Source: Ceratodon purpureus
Taxonomy: Eukaryota; Streptophyta; Bryopsida; Pseudoditrichales; Ditrichaceae
Assembly: GCA_014871385.1 (NCBI GenBank)
Contig: CM026429.1
Location: 6,161,080 to 6,225,079, forward strand
Reading direction: 5' to 3'
Length of the DNA stretch: 64,000 nucleotides
In this document: positions 10,553-21,681 of the stretch, one piece after another
Position numbering within the stretch: the stretch's first letter is position 1
Layout: every line of letters starts with the position of its first letter
The notes under the pieces: model-generated
Database searches by the model: none
Seen by the model: the letters and a program-made list of their open reading frames with translations, nothing else
Told to the model about the DNA's origin: nothing
Made by a program: the position numbers and the translations under genes

Positions 10553-13500
10553 ATGGCGCCCGACCCCAAGGAGAACGGAGGAGCGCTCGGGGAGCACATG
10601 GACCTCGACGCAGGCGCGCTGCCGCCCTCCGGAAACAAGGACGCCGTGAAGCCGTCCAGCAAGAAGAAAAAAGACGAGAAGAAGAACAAGGACGATGACT
10701 TGGTGAGTCTCCCCTCAGCTCGAATTTTCGGTAGTTTTTGTGTTGGGGAGTGGCTCTGGGGTGTGTTGTGAGTGTTCGATTGCGTGTTCGATTGCGTGTT
10801 CGATTGAGTTTCGGCACTGGGAGATTGGTGGAGTTTGGAGAGGGTGAGCTGCGGGTTGCAGGTGTGGTCGGAGAGGAGAATTGCGGTGAAACCCTAGTTT
10901 TGGTGGTTTTTGGGTGCGTTGATCGGGGGATTGGGAGGAGGTTGGGATTGGTGTCGGTATGAGGTTTTGGATTGGAGTGCGATCGTGATTAGGTTTTTGG
11001 GGTTTTTGATGGGGTGAGTGGTGAGGTTGGAGAGAAGACGAATTGGGGTGAAACCCTAGTTTGGGGGTCGTTTGATGATGTGGGAGGTCAGTGGTGGTTG
11101 TAATTTGCTGTAGCTGTGGTTTTTCGATTGGGTTCTGGTGGTAGTAGCTCGTTGGAGTTCAATTGGAGGGAGCTCTGGTGAGAGACGAGGTCGGAGTGAA
11201 GAATTGGGGATGGAACCCTAGTTTGTCAGTTTTGATTGTGTTGATCGCGCGATGGATAGTATCGTACGAGGTTTGTAGATGGAGATGTTGGATTGGAGCC
11301 CGATGATGCCAGCTCAACGGAGTTTCAACAGGGTGCAGATGAGTCGTGAAGACAGAATTGAGCCAAAACCCTAGTCTGTGTATTTGACTGTGTTGATTGC
11401 GCAATGGATAGCAGCCTAGGAGCCTTGAAGATTGAGATAAGCTGCACATACAGTAGGTCTTTGGTGCGGTTTTAGTGCGATACTCTGTAGTTATGGAGCT
11501 GACTGGTTGGGGATCATGGGATAGTGTCTTTTGTTGTTAGGTTGGTTTATTGTAATTTGTTGGCTCGTTGAGTTAGAATGGGTGGCTCTGGTCGAAGCCA
11601 ATGAAGTGAACCGAAAGCCTAGATTTTTAATTTGATGATGCTGGAAGTCAGTGGTGATCGCAGAATTGATCGCACAATTTATAGATTTAGATTATCAGGT
11701 TTTTGGTGTCTCTTTAGTATTCAAGCTTTCATCGGGAGGATTCTGGTTTTGGGATGAGATGTTTGCGAATTTGACGCTGTTGCCAGTCATGGAGCTGATT
11801 GGTTGGGTAATCATGTTGTGGAGGTTCAATAGTTTGCGATTGTCGGTTGATTCAAGAGGAGCCCTTGAGTTGGGCTGTTGTTTAAATTGTTGATTCGGAG
11901 TGAGGCCTATGGAGTTGAAGGAAATGTTCTTGGTTACGAAAGCCATTTGACGGATTAGATTGTCATGGTTCTAAGTTATGTTCTATTTGAATGACCTGCA
12001 GTCGGAGGAAGATCTTGCTCTTAAGCAGCAGTTGGAACTATATGTCGAAAGAGCTCAGGATTCAGATGAGGGAATTCAACGAGTTGCTTTGGAAGCTATG
12101 AGGTACACTTTGCAGAGCATAGTATGTGATCAAGTTTTAATTGCAATCTCCACAAGAGTGGCTTGATTCGGACTGACAGCTAAGAATGATACGTTCGATT
12201 GTGAATGCTGCTGGTTTTGTGCCTGGATATGATATTGCACGTAGATGGGAGTGGAGTCGTATGAAGCAGATAGTGTCTCATTTTGTGGAATGCTTGTTGC
12301 AGGCAAGAAATCAGGACAGCTACCAGCTCCATGACTTCAGTTCCTAAGCCTCTTAAATTTCTTAGACCGCACTACAAAACCTTGAAAACACATTACGAAA
12401 AAATGCCCGAATCTGAACTCAAGGTAATACATCATATCTTGATTCTCTAAGTGGTGTTCTCTTGGGTTTCTTTCATTCACATCGTATGAAAGATGTTTTC
12501 TGTATCCTATGACATTTCTGCGACATTTTGAGGACGCTGAGTGTTTTATTTCGACTTTTATTTTGCAGAGATTCATGGCGGATATTATATCAGTGCTTGC
12601 ACTCACTATGTCGGAAGAGGGTGACAGAGTAAGTCGTTTCCATCATTCTAGTTGTATCTAGTCGCAATGTCTTTGGGTTTGCAATGTAATCTGTGTGAGT
12701 GAGTTGATGTAAACCTCGGCGTTATACCTTGTGCAGGAAAGTTTGCGCTTCAGATTGCAGGGTACAGTCGGAGATATTGGTTCTTGGGGTCACGAATATG
12801 TCAGGTGTGTATAAGTTATTTCTTTTACTAAAGGAAGAATAGGCGTGTATGGTGATATCACACTAGAAACCTAAGCCATTACCTTTGGAATATGCTAGTC
12901 CGGTCGCCAGTTTTTTTGGTGGAAATCATGACGGGACTTAATGGGTAACTTGCACTTTGATATTCTGCAGGAACTTGGCTGGAGAGATTGGCAACGAGTT
13001 TCAACAACGGCAGGTATTTATTTTATACTCAAGGCATTCATTTTCTTGTTGTCTATTGCTTAGTTTTGACGTGTTTAGTTTCCCTTCAAGTTTTATTAAA
13101 ATGAATTCTAGTCGGACTTAATGGACCCTTTTGTATTATTATATTGATAGTTAATTATATAAATATGTTGCCCTTTTTGTTGATATCCTTGCAGGCTGCT
13201 GAGGAACCTGTCGATGACTTGATGGATCTGATTAAGCAGATTGTTCCATTTCATGTGAAGGTAATTATGGAATCACATGTTACTGTTTTTTACACCAGTT
13301 TGGTACGTCAGCTCGTAATAGTTGTTGCTTTGTCTCAGCAACAGAAGACTTCACTGTGGTGCCTTAATTAGATAAAGCGTGCATATCTGACAAGGTCTTG
13401 GTGCTATCTCTGCGCAGCATAATGCAGAACCCGAGGCTGTGGATCTTCTAATGGAGGTTCGTTGCTTGAATCTTGACAATTTGGTTCAAATATGAAATAT

Positions 13501-16500
13501 GGCAGAATATCACGGGGAATGTTGGTACAGGATTATTAATATTATATCTTAGTTCATCGTTCTCGTTTGCGCTTTCCTTGTCTTTTACTTTGTATTTTGT
13601 TTGTTTTTGTTGTTGCTAGCACAGGATGCTCACAATTTCTGTCTACTATGACTGAGGATTTTTCCATGGTTACGAACTCTTTCTACAGGTAGATAAGCTT
13701 GAAATGCTTATCGACCACATTGACAAAGCCAACCACAAGCGTACCTGTTCCTATCTTACCAGTTTTGCTAGGTATGAGCTCCTTCAGCATACTCTTTTTT
13801 TTGCTCGTAAGTTCCGTACTTTAAATGCATCTTTTGGGTGCCTATTTGGAATATCTTTCAGAAGGGTGCAATCGAGTGATTGTGAATGGACATGCAGTTA
13901 TGTCCCAGAACCAGATGATATGGCGGTTCTGAGAATTGCGTATCAGTTGTACTGCAAGTTCAACAAATTTCCAGAGGCCTTGCGAGTTGCTCTGCGAATG
14001 GGAAATGCACAAGTATGTCATCAAAACTTGAAATAGTGGTTTTGGTCTTTCTGAAACATTTTTGTTAGCTAGTATGCAGTCAAAGTTCGAGTTACATATT
14101 CAATCACGAACCCTCATGGTTCGTTGTCGTTGAGCACTCAAATGATTGCAAGAGTTGGGCAAGTGCTAATGGTTATGTTGATTGTGCAGTATGTAAAAAC
14201 AACATTTGCGGCTTGCAAAGATCCACTAGAAAAGCAGCAGCTTTGCTACATTCTAGGCAGACAGGTGAGCGTCTCGTTATTTTCTTACTTCAAATGTTTC
14301 TGATTAGTCACTGTTGGTCGTGTAGGATAATAGGTCTTGATTTTAGATATTCGATGTTTTCACAGGTATCATTTTTGTAAAAGTAGTTATTCAAGCGTGT
14401 TTGTCTTCATTAGGGATATCATGTTTAGGCACTGTTGAGCATTTCAACGCCTTGCTTTGTGATTTGTTTTAAATATCTGCAACTCTTATCTCTCTTACGA
14501 AATGGTGGTTTGATGCAGGGTATCTCTATTGAGCTTGATGAGGAAATGACCGATAATGAGGAGCAACGGGAATTGCTTCAAGAACTAATAAGTAATAGCA
14601 AGTTGAGCGAGGGCTATCTCACTCTAGCTCGTGATCTTGATGTGATGGAGCCTAAAACCCCTGATGATTTGTACAAGGTGAAGATAGTCTTTGACATACA
14701 ATTTTGTCAGAGTTTACCGGAGTATTGAGATTGAGCACCTTATATTTGGGCAACCAACTAGGTAGAAAAGTTTCCTCATGTGTGGTCTTAGTTATGTCGG
14801 CGAAGATTTTGTGATGGTCGCGCGGGGGAGTTAAAGGTGTTGCTAATGAAGTTTATTTCACTAAGCAGTGAGAACCTAGCCACACACACTTCTTTTGATC
14901 TAGTAAGGTGTGAATGTCCTGGCTTGTACCAACACTGTGTTTCTGTGTGTCTCAGGCTCATCTGGTGGATGGCCGTGCAAGTGCAGGAGCCAGCGTAGAT
15001 TCAGCTCGTCAAAATTTGGCTGCCACTTTTGTAAATGGATTTGTAAATGCTGGCTTTGGAGTGGTATGTTCTTGAATGGAACTTATTTTAATGAGCTGGT
15101 GCTGGGCCTGTTTGATGTTTAGCTGCCTGTAATCTAACGCTACAGTAGTTTTACTGTCTTGTTCATGCCACTTATATTTCTTCATGTACTTAACAGTTTT
15201 CTCTGCTTAGCTTGTTTAATATTTCTTTCTTGTCTTTCAGGACAAGTTAATGACCGCTCCAGTTACTGAAGGTAGCTCTGGGGGCTGGCTTTTCAAGAAT
15301 AAGGAGCATGGAAAGGCCAGTGCAGCAGCAAGTTTGGTAATGATTAAGTTCATACTCTATTTATTTGAAGATTGACATGATCAAATTTATCCTTCATTTG
15401 TGGAGAGTTATTGCTAATCCTTTGACTTTTACCTGTGCTTGTTTTATCAGGGGCTTATTATGCTGTGGGATGTTGATGGAGGTCTTCCGCTTGTTGACAA
15501 GTACCTGTACAGCAATGACAACCATGTGGTAGCTGGGGCCCTTCTTGCTGTGGGAATCATTAATTGTGGTGTTCGCAATGAGTGTGACCCGGTAGACTCC
15601 TCACACTCCAATTCTTTTGCAAGTTGTTGTATATTCTGATAGACTTGCCTTGTGGTAGGTAAATTGCAAAATCGACTTGAAACATTGAACTCTTGCAATC
15701 TTTATTTCGTTGGTCCTAGTGATTATGCGGATTGATTTATGTGAAGCGGATGTTAGGGTGTGTCTAGTCATCTTTCTGACTAGAAATGTGGACATGTACT
15801 CACCTCTCTGAACGGGGTACTCGCTGGTGGCAGGCTTATGCTCTTCTCTACGATTCTGTCAACAAGGAAGATGTAACAATCCGCATTGGAGCTATCTTGG
15901 GTCTTGGATTAGCATATGCTGGCTCACAGAAAGAGGAGGTCAGAAACTATTTTTCAGCTATCTTTTTGTTCTTCCGGGTTTTGTGACATCAAAGAATTAC
16001 AGTATTCTTCTACAAATGTGCTCATCTTTTAGCTCTTGGTTGGGGCTTTAATTCTTGGAGGATGAACGGTGAGTACATGGTAGCAGGTGAAAACCTGGTT
16101 GTGGTTTTTCGAGCCAGTATGAAAATTGTGTTTATATTTTGTGATGGTTGCTGTTTATATGCAGGTGTTGGATCTACTTACACCAATAGTGCAGGATTCG
16201 AAGGTTGGAGTTGATTTAGCAGGGTTTGCTGCTGTAGCTCTGGGTCTTATCTATGTAGGTTCTTGCAACGAAGTTGTTGCACAATCTATTGTACTTGCTT
16301 TGATGGAACGTAGCGAAGCTGAGCTTGGAGAACCACTCGCCCGCTTTTTGTGTCTTGGGCTGGGTCTTCTCTACCTCGGAAAGCAGGTATCCGTCTGATT
16401 CTTGTTATTCCTGATGTTCCGCTTTCTTCTAGTAGGCTTTCTGGAAACCTTTAGTTGTTGCATTCTTAACTAGTTTCGAGTCCTTAAATCAACAAGTGAT

Positions 16501-16931
16501 TTAAGAAGTCTGATTTTGTGTAATATTGGGATTATGATGGTAACAGACGTCTCTATTGTTGATATATAGTAAAAGGATTAAGTGTTGAGCCTGAGGTTGA
16601 TAAGTTACTTGAATTGGAATCTGCTTTTGGTCTGCAGGAGGCTGCGGATGCAACCATGGAGGTGGCGAAGACATTGAATGAGAAAATTTCCAAGTATTGT
16701 CTTGTCACGATAGAAACTTGTGCGTATGCAGGCACAGGCAACGTCCTTAAGGTCTTCTTTCCTTTTCCTCTTTTATGACCAGTGTAAAGCATCGACAGTG
16801 TGCCTGCTCAATAATTGATGCTACAATGACATCGATGATTTTCTTTGTTGGAAGAGATGGCTGCTTTGCAATTAGTAGTACATTTCTTGTTAGAAAACTT
16901 ATTTTAGAGTATCTGTTATTTGTTCTGATCT

Positions 16932-16981
<50 letters not shown>

Positions 16982-19033
16982 CAATGCAGGTACAAGCCCT
17001 GCTTAGCATGTGTGGTGATCATTTGGAGAAGGGTGATAACCACCAGGCTCCTGCTGTTTTGGGCATTGCTTTGGTAGCAATGGCTGAAGAGCTGGGCTGT
17101 GACATGGCCATTCGATCTTTAGAACATCTGCTTCAATATGGTGAGCAGAACATCCGGCGAGCAGTGCCGCTTGCTCTTGGGATCCTATCCATCTCAAACC
17201 CGAAGGTAAATCAGAGGTTATTCTTGCGGCATTAGTTTTAAAATATAGCCCCGTTTTTTCACAAGTACTTTCGAGCTAGCTCTCCTTTCCAATGTTCTTT
17301 CTAGTTCACTCAAGACTCATCTTGTCATCGAATGTTGCATTTGTTTGTTTTTCTACATTAATTGCTCACAACATTAAACTGCTGTCTTTGTCCAAGGCTT
17401 GTTTACATGTTAATTTTTCATTTCTGGTTACAGATAAGTGTCATGGATACATTGAGCCGACTCACTCACGACAGCGACTCTGAAGTAGCCATGGTATTAT
17501 TTTTCTCCTTCGTGGTTCCTTCGTCATGTCATTCATTAATGTTGTACTCAAGCTTTTAGTAGTTCTTGTAAGTGCATATTGCCTGCTTATGGAAATGGAT
17601 TGTAGCACACGCAATCTGTATGTACTGACTCAGATTTGTTTTTGTTACAGTCGGCTACAATTTCTTTGGGACTTATAGGAGCAGGGACCAATAATGCTCG
17701 TATTGCTGGCATGCTTCGCAATTTGTCTAGCTACTATTACAAGGACGCAAGCCTTCTCTTTTGTGTATGATGCTATCCTTCATCAATAGAATACTTCTCA
17801 GTTTCTTCGTTGCTTTCGATAATTTTGGTCTATAGCTTCTTCCTTTTCTGATAACGTGTTGACGACATGCAGGTCAGGATTGCACAGGGGCTTGTTCACA
17901 TGGGAAAAGGGCTGATGACTCTCAACCCTTACCATTCAGATCGATTTCTGCTATCAAAGTAAGCCACCAAGCATCCCAGGCATAACCTTGTCTTAGCTGC
18001 CCATCTTGCAAATGTGTATTAGAAATTTTTCTGGGGCGAATTTTACTTCATTCCTCTTATATGATTGTGTAAATGTTTACAGACTTGGGCTAATTAAATG
18101 TGGATTTGATGCTTTGATCTTTTGGTTTAGTATCTGTGGGTATGGCAACCCAATTCTGACGGAGTAAATTTCTCTGGTCTGCAGTGTGGCATTGGCAGGA
18201 TTGATTACATTTTTGCATGCAAGCTTTGATATGAAATCTTTCATTCTTGGCAAATACCACTATGTTATGTATTTCCTTGTCCTTGCGATGCAGGTAACTT
18301 TTCAACTGTCTACCAAATGCTGACTTGCCTACAATTTAATTCCAAGGCTCGCTTGTTAGAAAAATTATTCTCCATGCTTTTTACAATGAGATTGTTCTAC
18401 CTCTTTCTGTCTTTGTATGTATCCTTTACCTGAAGGTGCGTTTTTTTAATAATATGTTTTGTTATGGATGACAGCCTCGGATGTTGATAACTCTTGATGA
18501 GAATTTGAAACCTCTTCCTGTTCCCGTACGAGTGGGTCAAGCTGTGGATGTAGTTGGCCAAGCTGGTCGTCCTAAGACCATTACTGGGTTTCAAACACAC
18601 ACTACTCCAGTCATTTTGGCCACGGGTGACCGTGCAGAGCTAGCTACCGAAAAGTAAGAATCTTAGTCAACCTGACGCATTGTTATTGCATTTCATGTTG
18701 AAGTAAGTTTGAACCTGCATCTGTAAAGTAGCACATGGAACTCCATTTACTGTGGTTACGGTGCCCATAGCGGGCTAGGCAAATATTGTTGCGAGCTATT
18801 TACATCACCGAATTCGGTATTTTTTGTTCACATCTGGTAATCTTAATCAGTAAGTAACGCAGTTGTGTACTGGATATAGTAAGTTGAGATCACTTAAAAT
18901 GAATTTGCGAAATTTCTCTGACCTGAACTCGTGGTGGATGTTTTGCAGGTACATTCCTTTGTCAACGGTGCTAGAAGGTTTTGTGATTTTGAAGCTGAAT
19001 CCCGATTACCAGCATGACCATTTGAGTAGCTGA
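10553..19033 (+). CDS. RPN1: 26S proteasome regulatory subunit RPN1 (PSMD2)
   Basis: Twenty-five exons join into a 904-residue protein, close to the size of plant RPN1 (about 890): 10553-10702, 12002-12102, 12303-12423, 12569-12628, 12737-12804, 12971-13013, 13195-13260, 13418-13456, 13689-13771, 13898-14012, 14190-14264, 14519-14677, 14956-15063, 15241-15336, 15451-15591, 15834-15938, 16165-16386, 16638-16751, 16990-17205, 17434-17493, 17651-17764, 17873-17958, 18185-18293, 18475-18653, 18949-19033. All junctions are GT-AG and in frame. RPN1 is the largest 19S-base non-ATPase subunit and docks ubiquitin receptors and shuttle factors. Visible hallmarks are the Lys-rich acidic N-terminus ([13 protein letters not shown]), [20 protein letters not shown], the proteasome/cyclosome repeats ([37 protein letters not shown]) and the C-terminal [20 protein letters not shown]. 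The ATG at 10553 gives the expected MAPDPKE start; the open frame extends slightly upstream without an ATG. Intron 1 is long (1.3 kb) and repetitive; another intron carries a 49-T run. Confidence 0.96.
10880..11640 (+). repeat. Degenerate ~160-bp repeat ladder with teloboxes in RPN1 intron 1
   Basis: Within RPN1 intron 1 the phrase AAACCCTAG or a near variant recurs at about 10890, 11051, 11214 (GAACCCTAG), 11366 and 11615 (AAGCCTAG). Each is preceded by a GAGA-GAATTG-GGTGAA-like segment and followed by TGTTGATCG(C)GCGATGG or a related phrase. The first four are about 150-165 bp apart. AAACCCTA is the plant telobox, a known cis-element in 5' regions and first introns of growth-related genes. 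Whether it acts here is inferred. Confidence 0.6.
16933..16981 (+). repeat. Poly-T run (49 nt) just before an RPN1 3' splice site
   Basis: An uninterrupted T tract ends 8 bp before the AG (16988-16989) of the exon at 16990. It is an extreme polypyrimidine tract and also a likely sequencing-length-error site. Confidence 0.9.
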
Positions 19034-19774
19034 TTTTGTAGAAATGTCTCCTTTTAGTCTCATATTTTCAACCAAGTTCGCAACTCAGAGGTCCTCGATA
19101 TTTTTTCTCTCCATTGGTGGAGACTTGTTCTTACCAGGTTGAGTGTATATGAAGTGTATTTCTGCTATGACTCTGTTGCGGCTTCTTTATGGTGCTGGTC
19201 CTTACTAATGTTCAATTATTTTTTTGAACATGAAGTGCTGTTGTTCCAGGTTTCAAGTTTTGGCTTTATTCATATGACTAGGCTGTAACTGTTCTGGTTC
19301 TTGGTAGTTGCTGGAAATGGGTGCAATAATTTGCTATTGGTGCACCTTGTAATCAACCTGTATATTTGGATAAAACTAGTGTCTATTTTGTTTAACCAAC
19401 TCCGATCTCAACAAAAGCGTCTACAAACTAGTGACTACTAAATAAATGTCCTTGAGCTCGAAAATGACATGAACTCTGTGTGGCACATGTGAAACCTAAA
19501 ATGATCAACCCTGCTAGACTGTATTCTCTTTGTGACTGCCGTCGAGTGCTCCTAAATGACGTTGGTTGCGACCTTGCAACTCTCCGTGTAACCGTCTTCC
19601 AAAATTTCTCTGCAAGGCTCATCTGTTAGGGCTTCTCCTCAACACAACTAACATCTTGGTTTCTGTCTTCCAGAGTTTGCATAAATCTGTGTCTTGACAC
19701 TCCTTCACCTCCGTGTAGCTCCTTAATTTCCCGAGTGACTTATCATACCAGCAGCAGTGTGCTTTCTGTGAAGC
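19034..19774. other. RPN1 3' UTR and QCR9 promoter
   Basis: Non-coding spacer between two genes on the same strand. It should hold the RPN1 polyadenylation site and the QCR9 promoter and 5' UTR; no distinctive motif was recognised. Minus-strand ORFs here are shadows. Confidence 0.5.
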
Positions 19775-20209
19775 ATGGGGCGTTTCCAGACTGACTCTGT
19801 CGCAGAGCAAATCTATCGAGCTTTCACTCGGAAAAACTCTGTTTATGTCTCGGTCATTATGGTTGGTGCCGTCGTCATGGAAAAGGTTAGCATGAAATCA
19901 TCCAAAATTGCAATAGTTTGACCCTTTCTTAGCTCTTTTGGAGATCGTCAGGACGTTGCTATGACATGACTTTGATTTCGGTTTCGTGAACGCAGATGGT
20001 GGTGGATTTTGTAGATGGATGTTGGCAGTCGAGCAATCAAGGAGTAAGCCGCTCATTCACTGATCTCCATTCTGTTTCGCATCTGCTTCTGCAAGTAACC
20101 TAATGACTCTTTTAAATAACTTTTCCTTTCTCTGAGCAATGTAAGTGATGTGCAGAAATTCTATGAAGACATTCCCGTTTTAGGACAACTAGCCGAAGGA
20201 GAAGAATGA
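19775..20209 (+). CDS. QCR9: Cytochrome b-c1 complex (complex III) subunit 9
   Basis: Three small exons splice to 70 residues: 19775-19885, 19996-20043 and 20156-20209, all phase 0 with GT-AG borders. The product begins MGRFQTDSVAEQIYRAFTRK and continues NSVYVSVIMVGAVVMEKMVV, ending GKFYEDIPVLGQLAEGEE. This fits the QCR9/UCR 7-8 kDa family: a short matrix-side N-terminus with the RxNSVYV entry into one transmembrane helix, then the conserved YEDI.VLGQ tail. QCR9 is a single-pass inner-mitochondrial-membrane subunit associated with the Rieske protein and cytochrome c1. The gene is too fragmented to show as a long ORF. It lies 740 bp downstream of RPN1 on the same strand, as a separate transcript. 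Confidence 0.88.
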
Positions 20210-21189
20210 AGAAGAAGAAGAAAACACTCAATCCAATCTGCACATGTCGGAAGTTGGAACTCAAATCCAATGTTCTGATAAAAGCTATGTCCTGTGTGAG
20301 GATGCCAAGATCACAGACTAGAAGAATAGCCTGCCTAACCATGGTCTTCTTCACCACAAGCCTGTGCGTTTGTGGGTGGATCATGAACCAATGTAAACAA
20401 CAAAACAAGAGAATAAAAAGCAGCGAATTAACTTGACATAATCTCTTCATCAAATCACGGTATCAACACAAAATCACTACCACTGCACATGCTACACGCT
20501 CACGTAACATCATCGCAACCATGACAAAACCTCACAAAAAATCACGTGAGCATGTAGCATCAGAAACACGGCAGTTTAGTCACCGTATGTCGAATGCTCA
20601 CAAACATGCTTCAACACCATGAAAGAACTCACTCAGGGCTAAAATACGCACACAAACCGAATTCCAATCCCTTCCTCCAAACCAAAACCATCACTCCCAA
20701 CACAGACAGAAACTATCCGAACAATCTCCCGAAGAAGCTCCCTCATGTGCACCGGGAAAGCAAACCCTAAAAGACGGCCAAACCTGGAGCAACCTCAAGA
20801 AAAGGATGAAAAGCTAGCCCCCATCTGAACATATGCCATGTGATCATGTGCATTATCCACATATATGCAACCAATTCATGTTTCTCTGGATCACAGTGAG
20901 TATTTGCAATGAAGCCAACATCAGTAGAGCAGCAGAAATCACACATAGATGAGATGTCCGATGTGAGATAAGATGCTCATCTCTCAGTTCTCGGATTCAT
21001 GTGTTGTTCTTCTTCGGATGGGATAACTTGAGGTGGTGGAATTCACTCTGGGCTGTTGTTTGCATGAATTTTCAATGGTGGCGTTTGCAGATGTGTGCTT
21101 GAGTTTGGGGATGTGCCCAGTTTGTGGAGAGTGTGGGTTTTGGTTTGCATGGTGAGGAGGATTTGAAATTTGGAGGATTAGGTTTGGAG
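20210..21189. other. Intergenic, QCR9 3' side and Ycf20-like promoter
   Basis: About 1 kb with no supported gene. The stretch 20206-20436 stays open on both strands but is Lys-rich and unrelated to anything known. Upstream of the Ycf20-like ATG the frame is open to 21124 without an ATG. Confidence 0.5.
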
Positions 21190-21681
21190 ATGGCGGGGTT
21201 GATGGTTGCTGGGACACCGTTTTCTGGTGTTAGCTATGGGGGATTGAAGAGCCAGGGATTAGGTTGCATGAGCTTGCGAGATGTGGGAGTTGGGAGAGTT
21301 TCAAGGCGAGGGAGGGGAGTTGTGGGGTTGAGAGTGAGTGCGACGCTGGAGAGTGATGTGGGGAGCAGGAGGCTGGTGGATGTGGTGCGTCGGCTGCCTC
21401 GGATTGCGAGGACTTATTTCAAGGACCCAATGCGGCGGGCGCTGTTCGGGGGGATTGCAATTCTGGGTGGGTTTTATGTAGCGCAGACGATCTCCTTGTC
21501 TTTCGGTGCGTTGGGTGTGAACGATGTCATTGCAGCCGCCATGTGTGTGTTGTTCACGGAGTATATTACGCGCTTCACCCGCACCCGGAAGAAGATTTCG
21601 TTCTCTGTGGCGCTGGTTAACAACTTCAAGATGGGCTTCACTTATGGCCTCTTCATCGACGCTTTCAAGCTGGCCAGCTGA
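21190..21681 (+). CDS. Ycf20-like chloroplast protein (NPQ7 type)
   Basis: Single exon of 163 residues. Residues 1 to about 55 are Ser/Gly/Arg-rich with few acidic residues, as expected of a plastid transit peptide. The C-terminal 100 residues carry the Ycf20 domain: RRLPRIARTYFKDPMRRALF, a first hydrophobic segment GGIAILGGFYVAQTISLSFG, a second around DVIAAAMCVLFTEYITRFTR, and the closing NNFKMGFTYGLFIDAFKLAS. Ycf20 proteins are encoded in some algal plastids and in plant nuclei; the Arabidopsis NPQ7 relative affects non-photochemical quenching. The ATG at 21190 is the first in-frame Met and gives a plausible transit peptide. Confidence 0.9.
   Translation: MAGLMVAGTPFSGVSYGGLKSQGLGCMSLRDVGVGRVSRRGRGVVGLRVSATLESDVGSRRLVDVVRRLPRIARTYFKDPMRRALFGGIAILGGFYVAQTISLSFGALGVNDVIAAAMCVLFTEYITRFTRTRKKISFSVALVNNFKMGFTYGLFIDAFKLAS

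Noticed and set aside
9675-10817. Long minus-strand frames (200-380 codons) rich in FPSCSPLVPLLF
   Set aside because: They are translations of the GGGAACAAGA minisatellite; several frames are open at once and no protein-like variation is seen.
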